Assembly: GCF_014635845.1 (NCBI RefSeq)
Contig: NZ_BMDP01000002.1
Location: 62,001 to 126,000 of the forward strand
Direction of reading: 5' to 3'
Source: Oxalicibacterium solurbis
GTDB lineage: Bacteria > Pseudomonadota > Gammaproteobacteria > Burkholderiales > Burkholderiaceae_D
DNA length: 64,000 nucleotides
Shown here piece by piece: positions 17,245 to 27,059 of this stretch (positions are counted from its first letter, which is position 1; every line of letters starts with the position of its first letter). The notes below the pieces were generated by a model, which saw only the letters and a list, made by a program, of their open reading frames with translations, was not told where the DNA came from and searched no databases. The position numbers and the translations under genes are program-made.

Positions 17245-17268
17245 GGCGCGCCGCTGGCGCGCTTTTTT
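17245..17268 (+). terminator. Intrinsic terminator after the CobD/CbiB-family gene
   Basis: GCGCGCC-GCT-GGCGCGC hairpin (17246-17262) followed by six T residues, 15 bp after the stop codon. Confidence 0.85.
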
Positions 17269-17499
17269 ATTGCCGGTTTTATTGACTGCCGTTGACAGCT
17301 GTTGTGCACCGAAAACGTACACAGCGCCGGCAACTGTTGTATCGATGCCATGCAGATAGCGGCAGGGTCGATCTTTGCTTATCAGTAAAAGGGATTTAAG
17401 TTACTCTACGGAAATATTTTGCGGTCGAAAATCCTGTCGACCGTTCACCATCGTCGGTCATCCCGGCGTTAGAAACGGTACCGCATAGGGAATTCATCG

Positions 17500-20373
17500 A
17501 TGCGCAGTCGCCCACCTTTTTCCCTGTCGATGGCAGCCGTGCTGACGCTCATTCTGGGCGTGGTGATCAGCGCGATCCTGTTTGCCTCGCTGCGGCGGCT
17601 GGAGCACGACAATGCCGACATCGAATTCCGTCAGCATGCCAAGCTGCATGTCGTGGCTATCCAGAAGAGCCTGGACAATTCGATGCGCGTGCTGACCGAC
17701 ATCAACCAGTTGTTCGTCGCATTCGGCAATGTCAGTCGCGAGCAGTTCCGGTTGTTCGCCGAGCCGCTGCTGGCACGCAATCCCACCATCCAGGCGCTGA
17801 ATTACCAGCGCCTCGTCTACGAAGCGGATCGTCTCGCGTATGAAGCCGGGATGCGCGAACAGTTTCCCGGATTTTCGATCACGGAAAAGATAAACGGCGT
17901 ACTGGCGCCGGCGCGTCCGCGCGATCGTTACCGCGTCGTCGATTACATCGAACCGATGCAGGGCAACGAGCCGGCCCTCGGGTTCGATGCGGATTCCTAC
18001 GGCATGCAGCAGGAGGCGATGCAACGCGCCATCGATACCGGTGAACCGTCGGCTACCGGCCTGTTCCAGTTGTTGCAGGAGCGCGGCACGCAGCGTGGTT
18101 TCATCGTGCTGATGCCGGTTTACCGGCACGGTATAACGCTGACCGATGCGCCCTCGCGTCGTGCTGCGGTAATCGGTTTCACTGCGGCCGTGTTCCGCAG
18201 CAGCGACCTGATTGCCAAGGCGCTGGCAGTCGAGAATCCCGGCTCATTGACGATGGCGGAGCGCGATATTGATATCAACGTCGATGTCGGCGCATTGATG
18301 AATCCGGTCTGGGACGAACAGAGCCTCATCTACGGTACCGGCAAGTTGCCGTCGATCGAGAAATCCGCATTCGGCTGGCTGCTGTACGACCAGCCGCAGC
18401 CGTACCGGCAGGTGTTCCAGATCGCCGGCAAAACCTGGCGCGTCGAAATCGCCACGCCGTCCACACTGTTTACCAAGCGCAGCAGCAATGCCTTGTGGGC
18501 GTTGCTGGCGGCGCTGCTGTTCAGCGGCGGCACGGCATTCTGCATGCAGATCATGGCCAATCGCTCGCGGCGCATCCAGAAGCTGGTCGATGAACGCACG
18601 CTGCAGCTGCGTTCGGTCAACGAAGACCTGATCGCCGATATCGCCGCGCGCAAACGTACCGAACAGGCGCTGCAGCTGCGCCAGCGCGCGATCGAGGCCA
18701 GCGCCAATGCCATCATTATCACCAGTGCCACGGCACCCGACTATGCGATCGAATACGTCAATCCGGCGTTCGAGCGCATCACCGGCTATACGGCCGCCGA
18801 AGTCATCGGACGCAATCTCGGCTTATTGTGGGAGAAGGACAGGGAACAGTCCGGCATCAAGGAAATCCGCGGCTGCACGCTGGAGCAGCGCGAAGGCCAT
18901 GCGGTGCTGCGCAACTACCGCAAGGACGGCGCGATGTTCTGGAGCGATCTGTACATCGCGCCGGTGCGCGACGATGCCGGCAATGTCAGCCACTACGTCG
19001 CCGCGCAGTACGACATCACGTCCACCAAGCGCTACGAATCCGAACTTGAATTCCAGACCAACCGCGATGCGCTGACCGGACTGGCCAATCGCAACCTGCT
19101 GCGCGATCGTTTGGGACAGGCGATTTCCTACGCCTATCGCTACGGGCATCCGATCTGGGTGCTATTCGTCGACCTCGATCGCTTCAAGTTCATCAACGAC
19201 ACGCTCGGGCATCAGGCCGGAGATGTTCTGCTGAAGGCGGTCGCCGATCGTGTGCAATCGTCGGTGCGCGATACCGATACGGTGGCGCGCATGGGCGGCG
19301 ATGAATTCGTGCTGGTGCTGCCCGAGCGTACCGATGCCGGCCTGTCGACCGGGATCGTCAAGCGCATCATGGATGCGATCGCGCAGCCGCTGACGATCGA
19401 AGGGCATGAATTCTTCATCAGCTGCAGCATCGGCGTTTCCGTCTATCCGTCCGACGGCGCCACGCCCGAGGAACTGATCAAGCACGCGGACGTGGCGATG
19501 TATCGCGCCAAGGAAACCGGCCGCAACAACTTCCAGTTCTACACGTCCGAGATGAATGAGCGTGCGCTGGAGCGACTGCGTATCGAGGGCGATCTGCGCA
19601 ATGCGCTGGAACGCAACGAATTCGTGCTGTACTACCAGCCGCAGGTCGATCTGCGCACGCGCGAAATCGTCGGCGTCGAGGCGCTGATCCGCTGGCAGCA
19701 TCCGGAGTTCGGCATGGTGCCGCCGATCCGCTTCATCGGCCTGGCGGAGGAAACGGGGCTGATCGTGCCGATCGGCGCGTGGGCAATCCAGGAAGCCTGC
19801 CGCCAGTGCAAGAAATGGCAAAAAGAAGGGCTGGGGCATCCGCGCGTGGCGGTCAACCTTTCGGCGCGGCAGTTCACCCAGCAGGATCTGGTGGACTGCG
19901 TGGCGGCTGCGCTGAACGAGACAGGGCTGGCGGCCGAATACCTGGAAATCGAACTGACCGAAAGCCTGGTCATGGCCGACGTCGATCATGCGATCGGCAT
20001 CCTGCGCGAACTGAAGGCGCTCGGCGTCCAGCTGTCGATCGACGATTTCGGCACCGGCTATTCCAGCCTGTCGTACCTGAAGCGTTTCCCGATTGACGTG
20101 CTGAAGATCGACCGCTCCTTCGTCAACGACATCACGATCGATCCGGACGACGCGGCCATCGTTGCTTCCATCATCTCGCTGGCGCACAGCCTGCGCCTGC
20201 AGGTTATCGCGGAAGGCGTGGAAACCATCGAGCAGCTCGGTTATCTGCGCAAGCATGAATGCGACCAGATCCAGGGTTATTTCTTCAGCCGTCCGATCCC
20301 GGCGGAAGCGATGGGTCGCATGTTGCAGGATGGCCATCGCCTGCAGGCGGAAAGCGCGGGCACGCTGATCTGA
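17500..20373 (+). CDS. CHASE-PAS-GGDEF-EAL cyclic-di-GMP signalling protein (957 aa)
   Basis: Membrane helix 1 (about residues 10-30) and helix 2 (about 325-345) flank a periplasmic CHASE sensor domain. A PAS domain follows (about 395-510, with EYVNPAFERITGYTAAEVIGRN), then a GGDEF domain with intact GGDEF at 599-603 and an inhibitory RxxD site (RDTD, 590-593) five residues before it, then an EAL domain with EAL at 727-729 and DDFGTGYSS from residue 848. All key residues look intact, so both diguanylate cyclase and phosphodiesterase activity are possible. The CHASE ligand is unknown. It is monocistronic between a terminator and a convergent glycosyltransferase gene. It could set c-di-GMP levels for the pilus and EPS genes nearby, but nothing in the sequence proves that link. 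Confidence 0.92.
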   Translation: MRSRPPFSLSMAAVLTLILGVVISAILFASLRRLEHDNADIEFRQHAKLHVVAIQKSLDNSMRVLTDINQLFVAFGNVSREQFRLFAEPLLARNPTIQALNYQRLVYEADRLAYEAGMREQFPGFSITEKINGVLAPARPRDRYRVVDYIEPMQGNEPALGFDADSYGMQQEAMQRAIDTGEPSATGLFQLLQERGTQRGFIVLMPVYRHGITLTDAPSRRAAVIGFTAAVFRSSDLIAKALAVENPGSLTMAERDIDINVDVGALMNPVWDEQSLIYGTGKLPSIEKSAFGWLLYDQPQPYRQVFQIAGKTWRVEIATPSTLFTKRSSNALWALLAALLFSGGTAFCMQIMANRSRRIQKLVDERTLQLRSVNEDLIADIAARKRTEQALQLRQRAIEASANAIIITSATAPDYAIEYVNPAFERITGYTAAEVIGRNLGLLWEKDREQSGIKEIRGCTLEQREGHAVLRNYRKDGAMFWSDLYIAPVRDDAGNVSHYVAAQYDITSTKRYESELEFQTNRDALTGLANRNLLRDRLGQAISYAYRYGHPIWVLFVDLDRFKFINDTLGHQAGDVLLKAVADRVQSSVRDTDTVARMGGDEFVLVLPERTDAGLSTGIVKRIMDAIAQPLTIEGHEFFISCSIGVSVYPSDGATPEELIKHADVAMYRAKETGRNNFQFYTSEMNERALERLRIEGDLRNALERNEFVLYYQPQVDLRTREIVGVEALIRWQHPEFGMVPPIRFIGLAEETGLIVPIGAWAIQEACRQCKKWQKEGLGHPRVAVNLSARQFTQQDLVDCVAAALNETGLAAEYLEIELTESLVMADVDHAIGILRELKALGVQLSIDDFGTGYSSLSYLKRFPIDVLKIDRSFVNDITIDPDDAAIVASIISLAHSLRLQVIAEGVETIEQLGYLRKHECDQIQGYFFSRPIPAEAMGRMLQDGHRLQAESAGTLI

Positions 20374-20391
20374 ACGGAACAGGTTGCGGCG

Positions 20392-21771
20392 TCAGCCGGC
20401 CTGCGTATTCTGCGGACGCTGCAGCATCGCCATTGCGCGGCAGGCGGCATCCAGTTGCACATATCCCAGATTGAACACGACGGCAGACAGCGCCAGCGTA
20501 GCGACATTCGTGCTGGCCGCATAGCTGCGCAGCGCCATGTCTTCCAGCAGCACGCCGGACAATGACAGCAGGATGCCGAAGCCGACCGCCACAGTCAGGA
20601 AGGCGCAGAACACCGACATCGGCAGCAAACCGAAGACCAAGGCGATCAACATGAACAGATAGCCGAAGGTTTCAAGCAACGGACCCCATGCCTCGCACAG
20701 CAGTGTGAACGGCCAGGCCAGCCACCCGGCCAGACCGGCGCGCGCCGGAGGCCAGTGACGATTGCGCCGCAATGTATCGCACAGGCCGTGTTGCCATGCC
20801 GCTCGTTGTTGCGACCAGTCCGGCCATGATTCGGCTACGTTGCGTGCGCAGACCGGTTCGGCGACAAAGCGCAGACCGTGTTTCCTGCCCTGCGCACGCA
20901 GCGTGCGTTGCAGTCGGAGAATCAATTCTGCTTGCGGATCGACGGCAGTCGTATCGTAGCCGCCAGCCTGTATCGCGGCATCGATGCGCAGCAGAGCCAG
21001 GGCGGACGGCGCATGCGGTATGGCGTTGCAGACCGACCAGCCGAGCGGTGCGAATAGTGCGTTGCGCAGCAGTTCGATGATTTGCAGGCGCGGCAGCCAG
21101 CGACGCGGCAGGACAAGTTTGTCGAACAGGCCATCGGCGATTGCGGCATCGTTGGCAGCATGTAGCGCCGCTACCGTCATGACGATGCCGTTTTCATTGA
21201 TGAAAGGCGTCGCCAGCCGCTGCAGGCAATCGCGGCGCAGCAGCATACTGGTATCGACGCTGCAGTACAGCGGATGGCGTGCCGTGTTGATGCCGGCGTT
21301 CAGCGCATCGGCCAGGCCGCCGCTCTGCTTGTCGATGATGCGCAGGTTGCGATGGCGCGTCGAACGATGGATGCCGCGAATCGCCTGAGTGGGAATGCGC
21401 ATGCGATAGGTTTCGGGAAACGGATGCAGATCGAAGGCTTGCGTCAGGGCATCCATCGTGCCGCCTGTATCACCATTGTTATCGCCATCGTGGATGACGA
21501 TGAGTTCGAACGCCGCATGTTCCAGCCGCAACAGTGCCTGCACGGTGGCGACGGCTGCGCTCTTGTCCTTTCCCTGCAGCGGCAACAGCACGCTGATCGG
21601 TTGTTCCAGCCCCGAATGCAGTTGCGGCAGATCGGCCAGCAGTCTTTCCCGTTCGATATCGCGCAGCTTGCGAATGGACAGCAGGTTCAACAGCAGATTG
21701 CCGACGCGCGACAGCAGGAAGTAGGTGAGGATTGCGGAGGCCAGCCAACTGGTCCAGAGATGTACGCTCAT
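20392..21771 (-). CDS. Membrane-bound family 2 glycosyltransferase
   Basis: 459 aa. An N-terminal helix (LWTSWLASAILTYFLLS) precedes a GT-A domain with ISVLLPLQGKD, a DGD motif (IVIHDGDNNGD), a second Asp region (YCSVDTSMLLRRD) and a QQRAAWQHG segment resembling the Q-x-x-R-W box of processive enzymes; several helices fill the C-terminal third. It therefore resembles polysaccharide synthases such as the BcsA/PgaC group, but the exact product is unknown. The ATG at 21771 overlaps the stop of the HEAT-repeat gene by 4 nt, so the two are translationally coupled. Confidence 0.72.
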   Translation of the reverse strand: MSVHLWTSWLASAILTYFLLSRVGNLLLNLLSIRKLRDIERERLLADLPQLHSGLEQPISVLLPLQGKDKSAAVATVQALLRLEHAAFELIVIHDGDNNGDTGGTMDALTQAFDLHPFPETYRMRIPTQAIRGIHRSTRHRNLRIIDKQSGGLADALNAGINTARHPLYCSVDTSMLLRRDCLQRLATPFINENGIVMTVAALHAANDAAIADGLFDKLVLPRRWLPRLQIIELLRNALFAPLGWSVCNAIPHAPSALALLRIDAAIQAGGYDTTAVDPQAELILRLQRTLRAQGRKHGLRFVAEPVCARNVAESWPDWSQQRAAWQHGLCDTLRRNRHWPPARAGLAGWLAWPFTLLCEAWGPLLETFGYLFMLIALVFGLLPMSVFCAFLTVAVGFGILLSLSGVLLEDMALRSYAASTNVATLALSAVVFNLGYVQLDAACRAMAMLQRPQNTQAG

Positions 21772-22814
21772 GCCGCATCCTTTTCCGCAAGAGCCTGCGC
21801 CAGCATGTCGCGGGCAAAACGGTCGGCCAGATTGTCGCGCAGCATTTCCGCTTCGGCACGACCGAAGGAATGCATGCCGACCAGTGCTTGCGCGGTGCGA
21901 TAGCGCACCCACCATTCGGCATCGGCCAGCAGCGGCACCAGCCGGTTGACGTCGACCTCTTCGCCGAGACGACCGACGACCTTGGCGGCCTGCAGGCGCA
22001 CACGCCAGTCGGTATGCCGCAGCAGCGGGCGCACTTGCGGCAGCATTTCCGCGTCATGAATGGTGCGCAGCGCAGCGGCGACGGTTTCCGCGTCATCCTG
22101 TTTCAGCAAGGCGGTGAGGACGACAGGCGGCGGTGACAGATGCAATGCTTCCAGCAGCCGCAGTGTGCGCGGCAGATGTTCGGCAGGATGTTCCGTCACG
22201 GCCATCAGAAGACTCGGTGCGAAGGCATTCTGTGCTGTCTGCAGGATGGCCGCGACCTGTGCGATCGGCCAGTCGGTACGTGCCAGCATCAGTGGCGTCA
22301 GTTCGGCGGCGGTGGTATCGGCATCGATGCGAACCAAGGCATGAAAGGCGTGCAGCGAGGTGATGCTGTCGGCAGCCAGTGTCTGGGTGGTCAGCGCTTC
22401 ACGCGCAACCTGGTCGCACAAATGACCAAGCGCCATCGTCGCCAGCAGGCATTCGGCGCGGCTGCCGTGATGCAGCATGTGCCGCGCGAAACGATCGCAG
22501 CCGATGGCGCGGGCGACGTCGATCAGGTTGTGCGCTGCTTCTCCGCCGGCGTCGCGCATCAGGTTGTTCCAGAGCTTCAGAAAGGGCACGCGTTCATCGG
22601 CAGCCAGCGTGGGCAGGCGTGGCGGCAGAGAGGAAGCGAGCGCGTTCAGCAGCAGCGGATGCCAGATGGAAAGAAAGGCGTGTTCCCTGCGCCGTTTTTT
22701 CTTCTGTGCGATGCGCAGCGTGCAGGCTGCCAGTAGCAGCAGCAGCGCCAGGCCGAACGCGATACCGTCGATCCAGCCGATGGCGCGCACCAGCGGTTCG
22801 TAAGCCGGGCTCAT
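21768..22814 (-). CDS. HEAT-repeat membrane-anchored protein
   Basis: 348 aa. One membrane helix (about residues 11-32, IDGIAFGLALLLLLAACTL) followed by a basic patch (KKKRRREH) and an alpha-solenoid with HEAT-like units, clearest near the C-terminus (VRPLLRHTDWRVRLQAAKVVGRLG and LVPLLADAEWWVRYRTAQALVGM). It is directly coupled to the glycosyltransferase downstream, suggesting a scaffold or regulator for it. No catalytic motif is visible. The start at 22814 was chosen over a longer frame because the upstream codons are basic and lack hydrophobic or family features. Divergent from the PBP4 gene. Confidence 0.65.
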   Translation of the reverse strand: MSPAYEPLVRAIGWIDGIAFGLALLLLLAACTLRIAQKKKRRREHAFLSIWHPLLLNALASSLPPRLPTLAADERVPFLKLWNNLMRDAGGEAAHNLIDVARAIGCDRFARHMLHHGSRAECLLATMALGHLCDQVAREALTTQTLAADSITSLHAFHALVRIDADTTAAELTPLMLARTDWPIAQVAAILQTAQNAFAPSLLMAVTEHPAEHLPRTLRLLEALHLSPPPVVLTALLKQDDAETVAAALRTIHDAEMLPQVRPLLRHTDWRVRLQAAKVVGRLGEEVDVNRLVPLLADAEWWVRYRTAQALVGMHSFGRAEAEMLRDNLADRFARDMLAQALAEKDAA

Positions 22815-23026
22815 GTCAGCATCCTGCCGGCGGGACGCGAAGATGAATGCATCGCGAAAAAGCGGATGTCGGCATGCGGTTCCTTGATGTCTGTCTGGGG
22901 TCTGTTGCGTTCTGGCATTCCATTGTAATGCCGTTTGCCGCGCATTCTGCCCTCTGTTGGATGCCTGTCGGGCGGGCAGTGCGATCCCCATGCAATAATT
23001 CCGGACTGTTCATCCAGCCTGCCGCC

Positions 23027-24445
23027 ATGCGAACCGTCAAATACTTTTCCTTCCTCTGCATCCTGTTCCTTTCGCTCATGTCGTCTGCCTCGTCGGCGCA
23101 ACGCCTGCCGGCGACCGTGACCGACGCGCTCAATCGCAGTGCGATTCCGTTGCAGGCAGTAGGCGTATATGTGCAGCAGGTAACAGGAGCGGCACCGGTG
23201 CTGGCATTGAATGCCGAAGCCGGTTTCAATCCTGCTTCGACGATGAAGCTGGTGACCAGCAATGCCGCGCTCGATCTGCTCGGGCCGGCGTTCACGTGGA
23301 AGACGGGCGTCTATGCGACCGGCACGCAGGACGGCGACGTGCTGAACGGCGATTTGATCATCAAGGGCAGCGGCGATCCGAAACTGGTGACGGAAAAATT
23401 CTGGCAGTTGCTGCGGCAGGTGCGCGCATCCGGCATTCGCGAGATACGCGGCAATCTGGTGCTCGACCGCAGCGTGTTCGCCGCCATGCCCTACGATCCG
23501 GCGCGCTTCGACGATGAGCCGGCCAAGCCGTATAACGCAGGCCCCGATGCGCTACTGCTGAACTACAAGGTGCTGGCGCTGCATTTCCTGCCGCAGCCGA
23601 TGCATCTGGCGGTTGCCGTGCAGAGCGATCCGCCGGTGGCCGGCATGCCGATTGCCGCGCCGGTATTGTCGAACGGGCCTTGCGGCGACTGGCAGACGGG
23701 ATTGAACGCGCAGCTCGATGCCGGCGGCTTGCGCTTCGACGGCAGCTATCCGTCTTCCTGTGGCGAAAAGACCTGGTATCTGCATCCGTACGGACTCAGC
23801 AGCACCGAATACTTCGGCCGCGTGTTCCGCGAATTGTGGCGCGAATCCGGCGGCGTGTTCTCGGGCGCGGTGACGGAAGGCGTGACGCCTGTGGATGCGC
23901 GTCTTGTCGCCGAATGGCAGTCGCCGTCGCTGCCGGAAGTCGTGCGCGACATCAACAAGTACAGCAACAACGTGATGGCGCGCCAGTTGCTGCTGACGAT
24001 CGCGGCGGAAACCGGCAACCTGCCGGCGACGCCGGAAGCGGCCGCCACGATCGTGAAGGGCTGGCTGGACCACAAGGGCATCGATACGTCCAAGCTGGTG
24101 ATCGAGAACGGCTCCGGCCTGTCGCGCATCGAGCAGGTCACACCGGCGTTGATGGGACGCATGCTGGCGGCGGCTTTCCGTTCGCCGGTGATGCCGGAAC
24201 TGATGTCGTCGATGCCGGTGGTCGGACTGGACGGGACGATGCGCAAGCGGCTGGTGGACGATACGGTTGCCGGCCATGCGCATATCAAGACCGGTTCGCT
24301 GGACGGTGTGCGTGCGGTTGCCGGCTACGTGCTGGCGGCGTCCGGGCGGCGCTATGTGGTGGTCTGCATCATCAATGATATTCACGCGGTGCGCGGGCAG
24401 GCGGCCCAGGATGCGCTGCTGCAGTGGGTGTACGAAAAAGGCTGA
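23027..24445 (+). CDS. dacB: D-alanyl-D-alanine carboxypeptidase/endopeptidase (PBP4 family)
   Basis: 472 aa with a signal peptide (YFSFLCILFLSLMSSASSA). All three penicillin-binding motifs are present: SxxK as S71-T-M-K74, SxN as S313-N-N315 and KTG at 421-423 (HIKTGSLDGV). This S13-family enzyme trims or cleaves peptidoglycan cross-links in the periplasm. The ATG at 23027 begins the signal peptide; a longer frame upstream has no such feature. It reads divergently from the HEAT-repeat gene. Confidence 0.92.
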   Translation: MRTVKYFSFLCILFLSLMSSASSAQRLPATVTDALNRSAIPLQAVGVYVQQVTGAAPVLALNAEAGFNPASTMKLVTSNAALDLLGPAFTWKTGVYATGTQDGDVLNGDLIIKGSGDPKLVTEKFWQLLRQVRASGIREIRGNLVLDRSVFAAMPYDPARFDDEPAKPYNAGPDALLLNYKVLALHFLPQPMHLAVAVQSDPPVAGMPIAAPVLSNGPCGDWQTGLNAQLDAGGLRFDGSYPSSCGEKTWYLHPYGLSSTEYFGRVFRELWRESGGVFSGAVTEGVTPVDARLVAEWQSPSLPEVVRDINKYSNNVMARQLLLTIAAETGNLPATPEAAATIVKGWLDHKGIDTSKLVIENGSGLSRIEQVTPALMGRMLAAAFRSPVMPELMSSMPVVGLDGTMRKRLVDDTVAGHAHIKTGSLDGVRAVAGYVLAASGRRYVVVCIINDIHAVRGQAAQDALLQWVYEKG

Positions 24446-24660
24446 GTCTGCCGGACTTTGCCGGGCGGCAGCGGGGTTCCTCGACGAACCTCGCTCCGGA
24501 TGTGTGTCCCACGTTTCGTATTGCTTTCGCGTAACTCCAGCGAAAATTTCTCCAACATTCTTCTTTTTGATGATATCTTTTTGCTCGATTCTGACATGTC
24601 ACAAATGTGTTAGATCGAAAAATAATAAATTGATAATTCAATTGATATCAGGAGAAGACA

Positions 24661-26403
24661 GTGATCAAGGCATCGATTTGCATGCGCCTGGCCGGCGCCA
24701 TCGTGTTGAGTGGAGCGTATTCCGCGGCCGGAGCTTTTGACATAACCGGGAAATACTGCGACACCCCTTCGCGCTGCATCAACCCGACGACTACGCAAGG
24801 GATGGTGACGACTTCGAACTATCTGGCGACCCAGGCCGGACTGCAGATCCTGCGCGACGGCGGCAACGCCATCGACGCGGCGATTGCCGCAGCGGCCACG
24901 CTGGCGGTGGTCTATCCGCAAATGACGACCATCGGCGGCGACAACTTCTGGCTGATCTACAACGCCAAGACTGGCGAGATGCGTGCATTGAATGCCAGCG
25001 GCCGTTCGGGCGAAAAGGCCACCATCGATTTCTACAAGCAGAAGGGATTGAGCAAGATTCCGGCGCGCGGCTATCTGGCGGCAAATACGGTGCCGGGCGT
25101 GGTTTCGGGATGGGACGAGGCCTATCGTTATGGCCAGAAGAGCATGGGCAGCAAGGTGAAATGGCCGCAGTTGCTGGACAGCGCGATCGGCTATGCGGAA
25201 AACGGTTTTGCCGTCACGCCGTCGCTGGAAAAATGGAGCAACATCAACGTCAATCCGGCCGATCAGGAATTCCGTAACCTGCAGCGTTTCGACGGTTTCA
25301 AGCACACGTATCTGAAGCCGGACGGCAGCATCTATCACGTCGGCGAAGTGCTCAAGCAACCGGAACTGGCCGGCACGCTGCGCACGATCGCCAGCGACGG
25401 CGCGAAAGCGTTTTACCAGGGCGCGATTGCCAAGAAGATCGTGGACGAGTTGCAGCAAAACGGCGGCTTGCTGACGATGAAGGATTTCTCCTCGCACAAG
25501 GCCGATTGGGTCACGCCGCTGAAAGTGAACTATCGCGATACCGTGGCCTACAATCTGCCGCCCAACACGCAGGGCATGGCTTCGCTCGAAATCCTGAACG
25601 TGCTGAACAATTTCGATGTGAAGAAGCTGGGTGAAGGCACCGCCGACTACTATCACCTGATCATCGAAGCGACGAAGGAAGCCTTCGCCGATCGCGACAA
25701 GTACCTGACCGATCCCGCCTTCAACAAGATTCCGCTCGACTACCTGCTGTCGCGCGAGCATGGCGTGGATCAGGCGAAGCGCATTCAGATGGCACATGCC
25801 GCGACATCGGTCCAGCCGCTCGATCCGAAAGGCGACACGATTTGGCTCGGTGTGGTGGACAAGGACGGCAATGCCGTTTCGCTGATCCAGAGCGTCTATC
25901 ACGACTTTGGCTCCGGCATCGTGCCGAAGGGCACCGGCGTGCTGCTGCAAAATCGCGGCAGCTTCTTCTCTCTCGACAAGAACCATGTCAATCATCTGGA
26001 ACCGGGCAAGCGCACTTTCCATACGCTCAATCCGGCGATGTTGACGAAGAACGGCAAGCCGTTGCTGGTCTACGGCACGATGGGCGGAGAAGGCCAGCCG
26101 CAGACGCAGGCAGCCATCGTCACGCGTATCGTCGACTTCGGCATGTCGCCGCAGGATGCGATCAACGGTCCGCGCTGGCTGCATGGCCGTACTTGGGGTG
26201 CAGCATCGAACGATCTGAAGGTCGAGGGACGTGTGCCGTCGGCCGTGACGGATGAACTGAAGAAACGCGGTCATCCGATCAATGTAGTCGACGACTATAC
26301 GGATACGATGGGACATGCCGGTGCGATCTGGATCGATCCGGCTTCCAAGGTTCGTTACGGTGCAACCGATCCGCGTGGTGATGGTCTGGCAGCAGGCTAC
26401 TGA
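24661..26403 (+). CDS. ggt: Gamma-glutamyltransferase family protein (periplasmic)
   Basis: 580 aa starting at GTG (AGGAGAAG 3-10 nt upstream), with a signal peptide ending near SAAGAF. The N-terminal large-subunit region carries GMVTTSNYLATQAGLQILRDGGNAIDAA and the Ntn-hydrolase junction lies at GDTIWLGVVDKDGNAVSLIQS; Thr393 is in the place of the autocatalytic nucleophile. In E. coli Ggt this segment reads TTHYSVVD; here the residues after the Thr are Ile-Trp, as in the YwrD-like branch, so substrate preference may differ from glutathione. Downstream GTMGGEGQPQTQA fits the small subunit. Likely periplasmic. A strong terminator follows. Confidence 0.85.
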   Translation: MIKASICMRLAGAIVLSGAYSAAGAFDITGKYCDTPSRCINPTTTQGMVTTSNYLATQAGLQILRDGGNAIDAAIAAAATLAVVYPQMTTIGGDNFWLIYNAKTGEMRALNASGRSGEKATIDFYKQKGLSKIPARGYLAANTVPGVVSGWDEAYRYGQKSMGSKVKWPQLLDSAIGYAENGFAVTPSLEKWSNINVNPADQEFRNLQRFDGFKHTYLKPDGSIYHVGEVLKQPELAGTLRTIASDGAKAFYQGAIAKKIVDELQQNGGLLTMKDFSSHKADWVTPLKVNYRDTVAYNLPPNTQGMASLEILNVLNNFDVKKLGEGTADYYHLIIEATKEAFADRDKYLTDPAFNKIPLDYLLSREHGVDQAKRIQMAHAATSVQPLDPKGDTIWLGVVDKDGNAVSLIQSVYHDFGSGIVPKGTGVLLQNRGSFFSLDKNHVNHLEPGKRTFHTLNPAMLTKNGKPLLVYGTMGGEGQPQTQAAIVTRIVDFGMSPQDAINGPRWLHGRTWGAASNDLKVEGRVPSAVTDELKKRGHPINVVDDYTDTMGHAGAIWIDPASKVRYGATDPRGDGLAAGY

Positions 26404-26417
26404 TCCGCGGCATCGAT

Positions 26418-26455
26418 AAAAAAGCCGGCAGCTTTTCGAAGCTGCCGGCTTTTTT
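26418..26455 (+). terminator. Intrinsic terminator after the gamma-glutamyltransferase gene
   Basis: GCCGGCAGCTT-TTCG-AAGCTGCCGGC hairpin (26424-26449) with A-run before and T-run after; it could serve both strands, since the TPM-domain gene on the minus strand ends at 26541. Confidence 0.9.
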
Positions 26456-26540
26456 CATGTACGTACTTCATACGTGTGCTTTTCATGCATTCTCATACGC
26501 ACTTCCATTTGGTGCGGAGAGAAAAACCACGCAAACTTCG

Positions 26541-27059
26541 TCAGAGCAGGATAGGCCGGTCCGGGAGCTGGTTGGATGGCGTTTCGACCGTTTGCGAAGC
26601 GTTTTCCGGGAAATGCGTGCGCAACAGCGCGTTCATCTGCTTCAGCCCGGCGATGGCGCTGTCGTGATAGATGCGCTGTGCGAAGCCGTCCGTCATCGTG
26701 CGGCAGATCGTCTGCCATCCTTCGGGCGGTACGCAACGTGCGATGCCGCGGTCGGCGACGATCTCGACCTGATGATCGGCGAGATTGATGTAGACCAGTA
26801 CGCCGCAGTTTTCTTCCGTGTCCCACACTTCGTACAGCGTGAACAATTCGTGTGCACGCTGGCGTGACGTCATGCCGCTCCATGCTGCAGCCAGATCGAG
26901 CGCCGGTTCGACGATCAGGCGCACTTCGGCACGATGCTGGGTTTCGCCTTCGGCAATGGCGGATTGAATAGCCTTCAGCGTTTCGACTGGAAAGGCCTTG
27001 CTGCCGGTACGCCGGTTCGTCGCCAGATGCCGTAGTGTGCGCGTCAGTCTGTTCATCAC
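26541..27059 (-). CDS. TPM-domain protein
   Basis: 172 aa without signal peptide. A TPM (TLP18.3/Psb32/MOLO-1) fold is suggested by the segment ELFTLYEVWDTEENCGVLVYINLADHQVEIVADRGI and the following VPPEGWQTICRTMTDGFAQ. Bacterial TPM proteins are of unknown function and commonly occur, as here, in a LemA-TPM-TPM order. It overlaps the upstream YgcG-like gene by 4 nt, so the three genes LemA, TPM with Gly-rich tail and this one form a single operon. Confidence 0.8.
   Translation of the reverse strand: MMNRLTRTLRHLATNRRTGSKAFPVETLKAIQSAIAEGETQHRAEVRLIVEPALDLAAAWSGMTSRQRAHELFTLYEVWDTEENCGVLVYINLADHQVEIVADRGIARCVPPEGWQTICRTMTDGFAQRIYHDSAIAGLKQMNALLRTHFPENASQTVETPSNQLPDRPILL

Noticed and set aside
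24610-26316. A 568-codon open frame opposite the gamma-glutamyltransferase gene
   Set aside because: Shadow frame; the plus-strand gene has a complete family pattern and a terminator.
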